Below are positions 1 through 11,430 of a DNA stretch of 64,000 bases, piece by piece. Source of the stretch: Pestalotiopsis fici W106-1. Its lineage: Eukaryota > Ascomycota > Sordariomycetes > Amphisphaeriales > Sporocadaceae. Each line of letters opens with the position of its first letter. Within the stretch, counting starts at the first letter, position 1. The stretch covers positions 1,550,001 to 1,614,000 of the forward strand of contig NW_006917094.1 in the NCBI RefSeq assembly GCF_000516985.1, written 5' to 3'. The notes beneath the pieces are model-generated. The model had not been told where the DNA came from. It did no database searches and saw only the letters and a list, made by a program, of their open reading frames with translations. Position numbers and translations under genes: made by a program.

Positions 1-564
1 ATTTTTAGACTTGGTTGACCTTGGAGAGGACCCTAGCATCGCGTGAGTCGAAACTGATGTGGACAGGATTCAAATTGAGCCCTCGATTTGGGGGGGGGGG
101 GGGGGGGGGAAGAGGATGCAAGAGAAGCCATGTTTCTGAAGAATCTAGTCAAGACACAATCGAGATTCCATGCCCAACAGACCTTTGCAATGCGGGGAGT
201 AATATCCTTCGTAAGAAGTATTTTGCAGTTTTCACTCCTCCTTGCCAGCCTGCTATTCGGGTTGCATGGAAGCGATGACTTTGGTGACGGCTAGCTTCAA
301 GTCCCAATATTATGCTGAAAGCTTCTTGATTGAGTAAGTTGACATTAGGAAAATAAAGTCTAGTCTGTTTCTGCGAGATTCTAGTTCCATATAGAACGAG
401 AATCTTTGTCTCGCCATCGATTACAGGCAGTTAAGAAAAAGAAATCGGACCAGCAGCGTCAAAGAAATGTATTAAACGGCTTGAACTAATATTTTGTCTA
501 TATTTACGGATACAATCGTGGAGATACGGCAGACCACCGAACGGTAGAAGATGAGTACGATATT
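1..564. other. Gene-free left edge with long poly-G
   Basis: No supportable gene. The stretch lies downstream of the minus-strand AFG1-like gene and so holds its 3' flank. It contains a run of 20 G at 90-109. Short open frames that cross the G run have no recognisable protein features. Confidence 0.6.
90..109. repeat. Poly-G tract (G20)
   Basis: Twenty consecutive G. It is one of four long G/C homopolymers in the first 17.5 kb (others at 13479, 16572 and 17437). The exact length is uncertain because such runs are hard to sequence. Confidence 0.9.
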
Positions 565-2646
565 CTATTCATACCCATCACTGGTCTGTCCTCGGCTCCT
601 TGCAAATCGGTCACCAGCTCGCTCTCTCTCATTGCGGCGAGCCATGCCATCACCTAGTACCGTGTTTCTCAACTCCTCGACCTTTAGCCCCTGAAGACCT
701 GCAGGATCTGATAGCTCAATGCTGTCGCCCATAGATACGTCACCGCTCCCTTTCGTCTTCTCAAAGAGGCCGCTCAAGGGCTTGGTGGCACTGCCGCCTT
801 CCCAGTGCCTAGCTTCTACGGGCAGCGGACTCCACCAGTGGCCGGTTCGTGAATGCCATCGAGACCCGCACAGTTCCCAAAGGCGGCTTGCTGCCCGCTT
901 GTACGCGAATCTTTCATCCTCTCCGGTAAAGGCGCCTGTGTTGCTGAAATCAGGTTTGAGTCGTGGGCTTCTCTGCTCGACGCCAAAGTCCGAGTCGACA
1001 TCCGGGTCGTATGCGCTATTTGCCGGATCCGTGGTCGGATCTGAATAAGTCGAGATGTTGGGCCTGAACGGCGAGACGGTGTCCTGATAGACTTCGGCGA
1101 TTGTCTCGGGCAGGATGGCGTCGGCATCTATAGTTTCGCCCATTTTGCTCGAGGTTAGTGTTTGGGTGTTACCAGCGGAAGAAGCTTTAGCCTCCGGAAA
1201 GAAGAGGTCGTCCGGACCAGCCTCGGCTCGCACCACTAGCTTGCACCGCGCCTCGTATAGTGCATCAAGGAGAGTGATGAGGCGACGAGCTTCATTCTTC
1301 TTGAGTATGCTGAGCACTGGAATCTGATCAATGATGAAGGTATGAAACGTTGAGGCCATGGTAATGTAATCGGCAGGACCATATGCCGAGACCAAGTCCG
1401 CAAAGTTCCAATGTACGATCCCTTGACACTGCTGGGGGATATTGACAGTACGGCCATAGACGACAAGCGATGATGGCGCCCACGGAGCGGGCTGTGAGGT
1501 ACCCGTGACGGCCGTCAAAGCCTGGTCCCATGCTTTGTGATTTTCCGGCCCAATGAGAATGTAATTATATGGTGTCTTGATGCCTCTAGCCGAGCCCACA
1601 GTCTCAGTGATATCTGTACCACTACCAAGTACATCTGTCGTACCATCAGCACCAGATATACCAAAAGCTACGGCAGGCGAATTGGTAGAGGGTTGCTCGG
1701 GCATCTCATCGGCATCCCGTCTCCTCCAATCCTTTCGCCCTTCTATATGCCAAAACTCGCATCTCGCTTTGAGTACTTCGAGAAAGTTTGCAAAGTCACT
1801 TGTCGATCCGAAAAGCTCGCCCTTGCCCTTCTTTTGCCCAAGTCCAAGTGCCCTGCTGAGGAGTCCGCCGGAAGTTGGTGGACGGTACTCGAAACCACTG
1901 GCCTTTTCCAAATCGTCGGGCATTCGGTTGGAAGAAGCAACGAGGACGCCGCCTAGTTGAAAGAAAGCGATGAATAGGTTGCTGAGGATTTTGCTCGCAG
2001 CTCTATCCGGGAGCTGGAATTCGTCCAAGAATAGTATTGGCGATTTCTCAACCATGTCCTTGGCCAGCCACAGTAACGAAAACTGCTCGTCTCTGCCCAA
2101 TTGCGAATTTGATTTTCGGTGTCTTTCTAATTGCGATAATGTGTACAGCATGAAGGTGTTGAAGTGCCATCTCTTCTTCCGGCTGGTGGGCAGACCATCA
2201 GCCAAGAGATCCAGCAACATGCTCTTGCCGGTGCCAACCTCGCCCGACAAGAACAAACCCTGCGGCGAATTGATACTGATGGCTGCTTCATGGCTTTGTA
2301 GCACGCGGGTCAAGGCAAGAGTAGCTTCCCTTGTTGGCTCGTTACGGGCAAAGAAGCGCGCAAAGAAAGGATTCCGTCGAATTGGATGGCTTTCGACGGC
2401 AAGTTCTCTGGCACCCTCGACTCGTTTTGGCCTCGATTCGTCCAGGGCGTCCTGCAGCGTCTGCAATCTGGTACGATATTCCTCAGACGGTGAGTAGTCC
2501 TTGAGTCGGAGATAAATCTTTTGCAGATGTATTGCGAGACGGTGCTGCGCTGGGTCCGGGGCACATAACCCCGTTGCCAACAGACTCTGGTACTTGACCA
2601 GCGGGTCCGTAATGGTGATGGAAGAAGACGTAATCGCTCTCTTCAT
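565..2646 (-). CDS. AFG1/LACE1-like mitochondrial AAA+ ATPase
   Basis: Single-exon 693-aa protein. Walker A GEVGTGKS is at residues 135-142, Walker B ILFLDEFQ at 204-211, and a sensor-1-like ASSNR follows at 237-241. The DEFQ variant and the order of motifs are typical of the AFG1/LACE1 (ZapE) family, which in yeast and mammals is mitochondrial and involved in turnover of respiratory-chain proteins. The start is the only ATG at the head of the frame and is followed by a Ser/Thr-rich segment; targeting is inferred from the family. The protein is longer than usual for the family, with low-complexity inserts after residue 300 and in the last 200 residues that keep the frame. It is divergent from Nup133 and shares about 1.36 kb of upstream DNA with it. 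Confidence 0.9.
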   Translation of the reverse strand: MKRAITSSSITITDPLVKYQSLLATGLCAPDPAQHRLAIHLQKIYLRLKDYSPSEEYRTRLQTLQDALDESRPKRVEGARELAVESHPIRRNPFFARFFARNEPTREATLALTRVLQSHEAAISINSPQGLFLSGEVGTGKSMLLDLLADGLPTSRKKRWHFNTFMLYTLSQLERHRKSNSQLGRDEQFSLLWLAKDMVEKSPILFLDEFQLPDRAASKILSNLFIAFFQLGGVLVASSNRMPDDLEKASGFEYRPPTSGGLLSRALGLGQKKGKGELFGSTSDFANFLEVLKARCEFWHIEGRKDWRRRDADEMPEQPSTNSPAVAFGISGADGTTDVLGSGTDITETVGSARGIKTPYNYILIGPENHKAWDQALTAVTGTSQPAPWAPSSLVVYGRTVNIPQQCQGIVHWNFADLVSAYGPADYITMASTFHTFIIDQIPVLSILKKNEARRLITLLDALYEARCKLVVRAEAGPDDLFFPEAKASSAGNTQTLTSSKMGETIDADAILPETIAEVYQDTVSPFRPNISTYSDPTTDPANSAYDPDVDSDFGVEQRSPRLKPDFSNTGAFTGEDERFAYKRAASRLWELCGSRWHSRTGHWWSPLPVEARHWEGGSATKPLSGLFEKTKGSGDVSMGDSIELSDPAGLQGLKVEELRNTVLGDGMARRNERERAGDRFARSRGQTSDGYE

Positions 2647-4008
2647 TTTCGAGTGAGTCCTTTTAAAACTTGTTCCAATTCCAACTGACCAATCAAGGTT
2701 CTGAAACCCATTTGCAGCATTTGCACCAACGCTGTGGCGTGACTGCAGCCAAAAAATGAGAGGCTAATTGGATGCGGCAGGAAAATGCTGTTTTGATAGA
2801 TCACATGAGTGCCGAGCTTAAGTATACAGATCACCGAATCAATCCCCGCGAATGAGAATCGCACCGGGCGGCGGTTTGAGCGATATCAGATCCGGGTCTA
2901 GGAGCTCGAACAATCGCGTTTGAACTCCTGGTTCCTCATGGAAATAAACAGTAGAGGAGAAATCCTGGTTGATCAATCAAAAAGAAATGCACAAAGACTG
3001 TGTCAGAGAGGTGAGAAAATAAAAATCGATTTCTTGGACTTGCAGATCGCTTGGCCCGACAAGAGAGGTGCAGAGAGTACTGAGGTCATCATAGTCTGGA
3101 CTCTGGAGCTCCAGCAGTCCATCTCTTCTCTAAACAGGACCCCTGTCGGTACTAGGAAACCGCGCGAACTTCGCATTCTTCCACGTGGAGAAGAACCAAG
3201 CTGTTTATAGTTTAGCGCATTCCAGCTCCTGGATTGGAGCTCTCGAGACTTTGAGCAACGAACAAGCAAAATAAAAAAATAAAAATTTGGACCGTTCCGC
3301 AGGCAGGCTCTTGTTGATTCGTGTGAAAAGGCTCGTTCCGTAGTTTAGAAGGGAGCTTGCAGTGCAAACAAGGCTTCTTTCTGTATTCTCTTTCCCCCCG
3401 GGACATTGATTGCCAGCCAATCATTAGACGTCGAAGCTTGGACAGAGCAATCCACAGTGCCGTTCCATGCATACCTGAGCTTCATCACCTAGGACAGCTC
3501 CAACCAAAGGCTGCATACACTGTCGCCAGGCTCTCAGACTAGGACCGCCTCGTCAGTTTTTTTTCTGCGAGCCAAACCAAAAGAAGCCCCAACACCAAGA
3601 CCAATTTGAGGTCCAATCCAAAGCAGTAGAGGAGGTCCAAACTGCAACTCACTTGCAGTCGCCCAAACCTTTTGTGGTCCATCGTCATCCATCATTTTTT
3701 CTTTCCCTCTTTCGACCCAACCGACGACCCGCGCGATCGTGTATTTTTTTTTTTCGCACCCACCATCCAGCCACCCGCTATCCACCCCATCATGAGCGTT
3801 TGCTTTCAATATCAACAACACGCGAATCTTTAGACCAGCTTTGTTCCTAAGCTTGCAGCACGCGCGACCGAGACGACGGCGACCTGGCACCTCGTCACCT
3901 CAATCCCCATCTTAACTCCGTGCCAGGGTGACCCACCAACAACAGAATACATTTCACCCAAGAAACGCGCACGCATACCTGCACCACAAACATCGCCGTA
4001 TTTGCGCC
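2647..4008. promoter_or_regulatory. Divergent intergenic region (AFG1-like / Nup133)
   Basis: No gene recognised. The region separates two divergent housekeeping genes and must hold both promoters. The part nearest Nup133 (about 3660-3960) is strongly C/T-rich on the plus strand, including a T- and C-rich run near 3694-3712, as is common in fungal leaders. Short frames here are not supported. Confidence 0.5.
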
Positions 4009-7000
4009 ATGTTCTCTTCCGTCAACGGCACCGCCAACACTGCAGCCACCCCGGCCAGTAGCACTCGCGGACGCCGCCGCCAGAGACCAGTCAGTAACGA
4101 TGATTCCGTCCGGCAACCAAAGACGAAGCGTGCTAGGATCCCTTTAAACGACCAGACATTCACAACCCCTGAGGCCAGCCAAGAGACCTACGAGGTCAAG
4201 CCTGCGCGTCAACCAGCCAAGCAGGACAAGATCGAACCCGTCGAGCATGCCTCACCACAAATCCGCAAAGAGTTGAGCTTTCGCTCTAAAAAGGCAAAGA
4301 CGGCCGACCGTCTGAATAAGGGCGATGGCAGTGTAGTACTGGTATGTCAATGGAATTCCAAGAACCTACTGCTCGCTATACGTAGCTAGACATGGGCGCG
4401 CCTTCCTCGAAACACTTCTTGATGATTACTGACTCTTGCAACCAGACGAGCAACAATGCCTTCATTGTCAGCAAGCTTCCGGCGCTCCCTGATAGATTAC
4501 GGACAGATGCGCAGAGTAAGATAAACTCACCTGCGCATCCCATGTTTTGGCGAGGATGCTAATGTGAATACAGGCCGACAACACGGTTTCCTCGACCCTT
4601 CAACCGGCTACGCCTTGAGCCTCACGCACACTCATGCCGTTGTATGGCCTTATGCCGCGTCTTCTCCGTCGCCCGAATCCTTTATCTTCTCGCTACCATA
4701 TCCATCGAGACATTCGAGTGACCCCTTACCGCTAGGATCTCTCACGCCCCCGTCGGCCTCTTCGTCGGAACCTGGTCTGGTAGTTGTTATGCCCACCAGC
4801 GGCAAGATCACATATTGGGAATCGATCTCGAGCGCGACGACTCTGGATTTTATACGACAGCAACGAAATGGAGTGGAGGACTCGATATCGGGAATGTGGT
4901 CTAGTGAAAGCGTCATTCAAATTGTCAGCGCCGAAGCCGCTGCAGGCTTTATACTGGCCTTCAGCAGCGGCCGCATGGCCTATTTGAGCGTTCGAGATGC
5001 GCACGGAAAACCCGCCATCAACGTAAACTTCTTGCGAACCAGTCTTGGACCTTCGGGTGGGGGTATCTTTGGCAGTCTGCGACACTTGGTATCGAGCTCA
5101 TCCATACAGGGCGATATTGCTGCAGTGAGGGCAAGGAAATCTTCCAAGCAAGGAGAACAGACCGTCGTTGCGGCCACCGTCAAGGGCCGCCTACACGCCT
5201 GGAAGATTCACCGAGGTGGCCATCACGATCTCCTCACCGAGTTCGATGCGAGAGAGGCCATGATCGACGCTCTTTCCGACTTGCATATCGACAACCGAGG
5301 ATCTATCGATTCCCTCAAAATCCACGATTTTGCCTTCATTCCCAAAGACCTCGAGACGAACGACTTGGAAATGACCCAGCTGCATCAGACATCAGGCTCG
5401 AGTGAACAGCAACACGTACTTGTTCTGGCTTCCCTGGCCAGTAAAGCCAGTAAGACCCCTGCCGTGCGATACTATCTCTTGGAGCTGGTTATTCCACAAG
5501 GAGCTTCTCTGGAGACGCCCGTGACCGTTGGTACTGTGCGACCAATCAATAGCTATACTACACCCCCAGATGCCCATGCACTGGCCAAGCCAAGGTTGTA
5601 TCTACCTCGACCAGCCGTCGTTGCCTTTTTGGTGTTTGAGCGTGCAACTGTCATTGCATCCGTTGCCAAGGCTCCCGACTCGCCAGATTCACAATTGCAC
5701 GTCGAAGAGAAGCACATTTTGCCCCCGACTTATGAGGATGTGGTGGATCTCAGAAGTGACCCAACACTGGAGGTGGTGGCGTCTGGAATTGAGGAGCCTC
5801 AAGCCCCAGGATCAGAGGAGTCTCGCTCTCATCGGGTCAAAACCAAGAATCCCGCTGCTGTGCTTCTCGTTCGCGGCACGGGAACGCTGAGAGTTGCGAC
5901 TACTGACGTTGATCGTTTTGCAAGCGAGACACCACCAACAATCACTCCCAAGAGCAAGCTAGAGCAAGCGGTCTTCTTTGGCATCAAGGATGACAACCCT
6001 TTGGTCTTTGATGTGCCGCGCCAATTGCCGTTTAGTGATAAGGAGCTTGCCGACGCTGCGCTCGAGTTGAGTCAGGACATACTAGCCTCCAACAATCCTC
6101 ACCTCTCTACACTTGCGGGACACCTCGAAAACAATATGCAAATGCGAGTCAAGGCCTTGGAAAAGCTCATTATTCATCTCAACAGCCTCAGGGTACAAAT
6201 GAGCCGCGAGACAAAATGGGAACTGCTATGGAATGCTGAAAAGCTGCAAGCTGCTCGCTTTGTCTGGGCCAAGCACGAGAAATTTGTACAAGAACGTCCA
6301 GACGACGCCAAAAAGGATCTCATCACTCAGATGGTCAGCTACATACGCGACGAGGAAAAGAACCAACCCAACGTCGCCAAAGGTGAAGTCGATCCTTTGC
6401 GACACTGGTTTGTTCACGATTCCTACCGAATGAACATATTTCTGGCTTGGGCCTACGAGGTCATCAAATACCAAAACAAGGCCAAGGCAGAAACACCGGC
6501 TCTGACACGCCTGATTTACGAAGCCGTGGAAGTCATGAACGGTGCTTTGAGAGATGCAATGGAGTTCCGCCGAAGACACTTGGCTTTGTACGGATTATCG
6601 GGTGAGAAATTAGCCAATGGGATCCTCGCCGACGACTACGCCAACCTGCCGAATCCATGGACGTCGGATCAGTTCATTGCCAACAACCTGAAGCGTTTGG
6701 TGGAGCTCTCGTCTGAATGGGTGAATACGGAAGAGCACACAACCAAGCCAACGGCCTCGGAGGAGCCCCTCATTGATCGGATACGCGCACTCTTGCCTGA
6801 CTTGACCGAAGTGTACCTGACATCCCTTCAAGAGCTCTCACGTTGGGCCCTGGCAAGCGATGACCCAGTCAATGTCAAGTTGGGCGAAACCTTTGAGCTA
6901 ACCTACCAGGACGACCGGAACAACAAGATCCTGCTATTGGCCGATTCCGAGAATTGGTCGGCTGCCTATAAGCTGGCCGAAGAGCACAGAGCTTTGGAAG

Positions 7001-8325
7001 CTCTGGGGCAGGTCCTGATTGGGGAAGAACAGAGTTACAAAGATAAACTCGACCAAGGAGGCTTGTCCCCTGAAGAAAGCCAGCGATTGCATGATGCCAT
7101 CTCTGCAAAGAAAAAGCAATTACACAATTACTTTGACAAGTACGGAGCCGGGTTTGCCTACCCGTACTATGAGCATCTAATCGAAGCTTGTGGTGTTGAG
7201 GCATTGATGGAGGACAACGGCGATAAGCTCTTCAAGACCTCTTTTCTCCGCACAAACAAGGAATACGCCAAGCTCTCCTGGATCAATGATATCATTCAAG
7301 AACACGACATCACGAGCGCAGCGGACACTCTCGTTGATATCGGTTTGAATAGGGAAGGTCAACTCTGGAACAAGAAGATCGAGCTTAGTCTTGGTAAGCT
7401 GGCCCGCATGGCCGAAGCATCGAGCCCTGCAAGAAAAACATCCTTCAGCGCTCAGGAGGCATCCATCAGCGCCGTTTGCGCAGACGCTTCGGTTGGTGCT
7501 ATCGACGACCAGTTGGCCATCATTCGCATCCAGGATCGTCTGTACGAAAAGATCCACCCTGTACTCAAAGCAGCACTGGATGATTCGGCTCAACTCACTT
7601 TGGCGATGGATGCTATCGCCCCCAAGCTTCCCAAGAAGTATAAGGTTCTCTTGGATATTTTTGAGCTTGGCATCTCCAGACTGCTGAACCATGAGGTACT
7701 CGACCCTTACACGCTAATCGATATCCTCACGCTTGCCCAATTCGACTCGGACTTGAAAGAAACCATGCCGGACCAGTTTTTTGAAGCAATTGAAGTTGCC
7801 AATTTGGGAATCAAGGACCTCGAGCGACGCGAGCAAGCCGAGAAACTCATTTGGCGGAGATGTCTCCTTAGAGAGGAGTGGACAAAGATTAACAACACAT
7901 CTCTCAAGGGAGACAACGACATTTGGGATGTGCTGAGCCATACCGATTTGTTCCAGGTTTACTGCGTGCTGTACACAATACGTAAGTCGACACGATGGAT
8001 TCCTTTTCTCTGCCGAACTAGACTAATCGATGAACTAGAAAACGAGCGAGAGCCGCGGAACTATCGCCGGTGGCTTCCATCGGAGGTTCTTGGTACATAC
8101 ACGGAGCAACTGGACAAGCGCTATAGTACGAGGGAGAAGGGATTTCGCGAGAAGCTCCTTGAAGCAATGCAATGGGAGGACAACAACCTCAGCAAACACG
8201 TTGAAAAGCACCGTCTCGAATACTGGGCAACTGAGACCAGGCGAATGGCTGAAGAGGCAGTTCGTGGCCATGTTGACCAACAAACGACTGACGGTGCCTC
8301 GTCGCCGACAGGTGAAACACGTTAG
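4009..8325 (+). CDS. NUP133: Nucleoporin Nup133
   Basis: Scaffold nucleoporin of the Y (Nup107-160/Nup84) complex of the nuclear pore. The model joins 4009-4341, 4446-4515, 4574-7981 and 8039-8325 (about 1365 aa), and phases agree at each junction. The N-terminal ~130 residues are basic and disordered (GRRRQR, KRAR); then come a beta-propeller-like region (from about SKLPALPDRL, with the TGYALSLTHTHAVVWPY strand pattern) and a long helical C-terminal half, as expected of Nup133. ATG 4009 was chosen because the frame upstream only offers GTG. The last intron (7982-8038, GTAAGT donor, CTAAT branch, CTAG acceptor) is 57 nt long, in phase and without a stop, so its retention would only add 19 residues. 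Confidence 0.9.
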
Positions 8326-9692
8326 ACATGTGGACACTGTGACGAGTGGGTCGATCGCATGCATTTCCAATATGAAGTTGGTCAGCACAACATTTGTTGT
8401 TGGAGATAGAGATTGCTTCACAAAAAGCAAGCCGAACTAGAGATCGGTAGAAGATTCAAGAACAGAGCGAAAAAGTACCAAGCGCAAGGCACGGATGGAG
8501 CCGTGGAGTGCCGGGGTTATTTTCAGCTCGTGATACGTTACCAGACTGGCCGAGTACCAAGGGTCAGAGTGGCTGTCTGAGAACATACGGGCTTGACATG
8601 GAAATGAGCCAATGCAGCATTTTTATTTGTACCACCTGTGACAGGGATAGGATTGAGGAAAACCCAAAAGACCGGTTGCAGTGCAGCAACCCAGGGGCAA
8701 GGTGTGAATTCTACAAGGAGTACCGGGAATAGGGTTGGCAATTGAATTGCAGTACGGACCTTGAATGCAATAGAGATGTGTCTCTCTCTCGTGCAACAAG
8801 GAAGTTTTGCTATTAATGATGTCTGGATTATTACGACTGGTATTTGCGTCTACAAGCCATCTCGAAACCTCGGGTATGGGTTGTCTTGGCCAGTAGAGCG
8901 TGGCTTGGTAATTGGCTGGTGTCTGTAATAAGAAGGAAAATTTTCAGTCGATTAAGCAATGCAAGCATGGCGTATCCATCATTGACGAATGAATACCGTC
9001 CGCGTGTGATCTTATCTCAACATTGATTGTGTGGGGTGACGACGGACTTGGGTGATATCTGCCGAAGGAGCGGCGGAGTGGCTCTCGCGGGCTCAACGAG
9101 GGGTCTAGTCTCGACGTCATTATTTCGGTGTGTGCGTGTATGTGTGTCTTTGTCTCTGCTTCTTCTCAGTCTTTTCTCATTCCGATCTCTTGCATAGGGC
9201 TGACTGTTTTCTTTGACATTGACGAACTTGGCCCTTCTTATCGGGACGCTATACTCATCATGGGCAGGGCATCCCCCTCCCCTTGAAGTGGGGTTTGGCC
9301 TATCTCCATAAGTGGACGACTATTCAACGGCTGCCGGGATGGGTACATACTCGAAGAAGAAAAAAAGTCGTTTTAGTGAGTCTATATTCTTATCTGTTTC
9401 GAGCTAATTCCGAGGACGGCTCGATTTTATCCCTCATTATGTAGCTACTATGTTTCAATTATTTCCATCTTGCAAAAGTGAAGAGGTCGTCTAGAGCAGG
9501 TTATATCTTGGACCGTCTACCACAGGCTTGGCGGTCTGTTACTCTCAGTCTCGATTTTTACTTTCGGCCGTAAGTCAAAAGCCACAAGTTTGGATCCGTC
9601 TATGAGATGATCATAGTGAGCAACCGATTTGGTAGCAAAATTCTTTAACCATAATAGCAAATTCTTCGAGGACATTGACTCCATCGTCACCA
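8326..9692. other. Intergenic, Nup133 to MATE transporter
   Basis: About 1.37 kb between two plus-strand genes. It holds the 3' flank of Nup133 and the promoter of the transporter. No gene, repeat or RNA was recognised; the open frames are short and lack domain features. Confidence 0.5.
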
Positions 9693-11192
9693 ATGGATCC
9701 CCCCGACGAATCAACCTCTCTCCTCCCAAAGCCTGCTTCATTGCCACCACAGGATGAGTCTCCGTGGTATAAGCAATGGCTGGCGGAAATATGGCTTCTC
9801 ACGAGGACTTCTATACCCGTCATGCTGGCATACACATTGCAAAACAGCCTGCAAACTGTCAGTGTGCTCATTGTCGGCCGCCTATCCCCCGAGGCCTTGG
9901 CGACAGCAGCCTTCTCCTACATGTTTGCCATGGCCACGGGTTGGCTGATTGCTCTGGGAGGTACCACGGCCCTGGATACTCTTGCCTCGAGCAGTTTCAC
10001 CGGGTCTACGAATAAGCATGACCTGGGAATTTTGCTCCAAAGGGGCCTCCTCGTGCTGACGGCTTTCTACACTGTGATTGCTGTTCTCTGGGCCTGTTCG
10101 GAACCAATCTTTCGAGCCCTTGGACAAGAAGAATTCATTTGCGTACAGTCATCACAGTTCCTCCGCATCCTGATCCCCGGCGGTCTGGGCTACGTGTGGT
10201 TCGAGTGCATGAAGAAGTACCTGCAGGCCCAGGAGATTTACCGACCGGGCACCTACGTGCTGCTCATCACCAGTCCGCTGAGCGCCGGGCTCAACTACCT
10301 CCTCGTCCACACCTGGGGCATGGGCCTCTACGGCGCGCCGCTGGCGACGGGCATTGCGTACTGGGTCTCGTTTCTGCTCCTCGTCCTCTACGCCGTCAAG
10401 GTCCGCGGCTCGGAGTGCTGGGGCGGTCTGGACCTGCGCAAGGCGGCCAACCCCAAGCAGCTGTGGCCGTTTGCGCGCCTGGCCCTGCTCGGCTTTGTCC
10501 ACGTCGGCACCGAGTGGTGGGCCTTTGAGATTGTCGCCCTGGCCGCGGGCCGGCTGGGCAAGATCCCCCTCGCCGCCCAGAGCGTCATCATGACGGCCGA
10601 CCAAATCATCAACACCATCCCCTTTGGCCTCGGCGTCGCCGCCAGCGCGCGGCTGGGTAACCTCCTGGGCGCCCGCCGGGCCCGCGATGCCCGGCGTGCG
10701 GCACACTGTGCCGCGGTGCTCTCGGTGGTGTTCGGCGCGCTGATCCTGGCGGTGCTCATGGGTACCAAGGATGTCTTTGGGCGCATCTTTAATGACGATG
10801 CCGACGTCGTGGCGCTCGTTGCCCACGTCATGCCGTTTGTGGCCCTGTTCCAGATTGCCGATGGTCTGAATGGCTCCTGTGGTGGTAGTCTTCGAGGTAT
10901 GGGCCGTCAGTGGGTGGGCGCCCTAGTCAATCTCGTCTCCTACTATGGTGCCGCACTGCCTCTGGGTATTTGGCTTGCTTTCCACGGTTGGGGTCTTGAA
11001 GGTCTCTGGGTTGGACAGTGCTGTGCTCTATATCTTGTTGGTGTGCTCGAGTGGGTTATTGTTGGGCTCTGCAACTGGGATAAGGAGGTAGAGAGAGCTT
11101 TGAGTAGATTGGATGATGGAGGTCAGGGTGAGGGAGAGGCTGTTTTGCAGCAAGATGCCGAAGATGTTGCCGAAGGTAGAGCCGTGGTTTAA
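9693..11192 (+). CDS. MATE-family multidrug/toxin efflux transporter
   Basis: Intronless 499-aa membrane protein. After a ~35-residue hydrophilic N-terminus (DESTSLLPKP) there are about twelve hydrophobic segments in two halves. The MATE pattern is visible: PVMLAYTLQNSLQTVSVLIV in helix 1, a second-half repeat with ADQIINTIPFGLGVAASARL, and DGLNGSCGGSLRGMG near helix 10. MATE proteins export drugs or metabolites by H+ or Na+ antiport, at the plasma or vacuolar membrane in fungi. ATG 9693 is preferred over the in-frame TTG at 9675. The middle of the gene (about 10150-10900) is markedly GC-richer than its ends. The tail is acidic and cytosolic. Substrate unknown. Confidence 0.92.
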   Translation: MDPPDESTSLLPKPASLPPQDESPWYKQWLAEIWLLTRTSIPVMLAYTLQNSLQTVSVLIVGRLSPEALATAAFSYMFAMATGWLIALGGTTALDTLASSSFTGSTNKHDLGILLQRGLLVLTAFYTVIAVLWACSEPIFRALGQEEFICVQSSQFLRILIPGGLGYVWFECMKKYLQAQEIYRPGTYVLLITSPLSAGLNYLLVHTWGMGLYGAPLATGIAYWVSFLLLVLYAVKVRGSECWGGLDLRKAANPKQLWPFARLALLGFVHVGTEWWAFEIVALAAGRLGKIPLAAQSVIMTADQIINTIPFGLGVAASARLGNLLGARRARDARRAAHCAAVLSVVFGALILAVLMGTKDVFGRIFNDDADVVALVAHVMPFVALFQIADGLNGSCGGSLRGMGRQWVGALVNLVSYYGAALPLGIWLAFHGWGLEGLWVGQCCALYLVGVLEWVIVGLCNWDKEVERALSRLDDGGQGEGEAVLQQDAEDVAEGRAVV

Positions 11193-11430
11193 AACGAGAT
11201 CTGGGACTGGATCCGACCTCTCATTGAGGGTTATGGAGGACTGCCACATGGGAACGGGATGGGATATGTGAAAATGCTTCTCATTGAAATGTCAATCACA
11301 CTAGACTTATGATTCATGATAAAAGGACAAAACAGGAAACATAAAATCAACTAAAAATCGGTAGAAATTACATGCAATAACCATCTACCAGGCTGGACAA
11401 ATCTCCTTGACCAAACCAAATCACACCAAC
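11193..11430. other. Convergent 3' spacer
   Basis: Short spacer between the ends of the plus-strand transporter and the minus-strand kinase. AT-rich; expected to hold both 3' ends. Nothing else seen. Confidence 0.5.

Noticed and set aside
10152..10826. Long minus-strand open frame (224 codons) inside the MATE gene
   Set aside because: It is antisense to a well-supported transporter in a GC-rich stretch where stops are rare; composition is Arg/Gly/Asp-rich without a domain.
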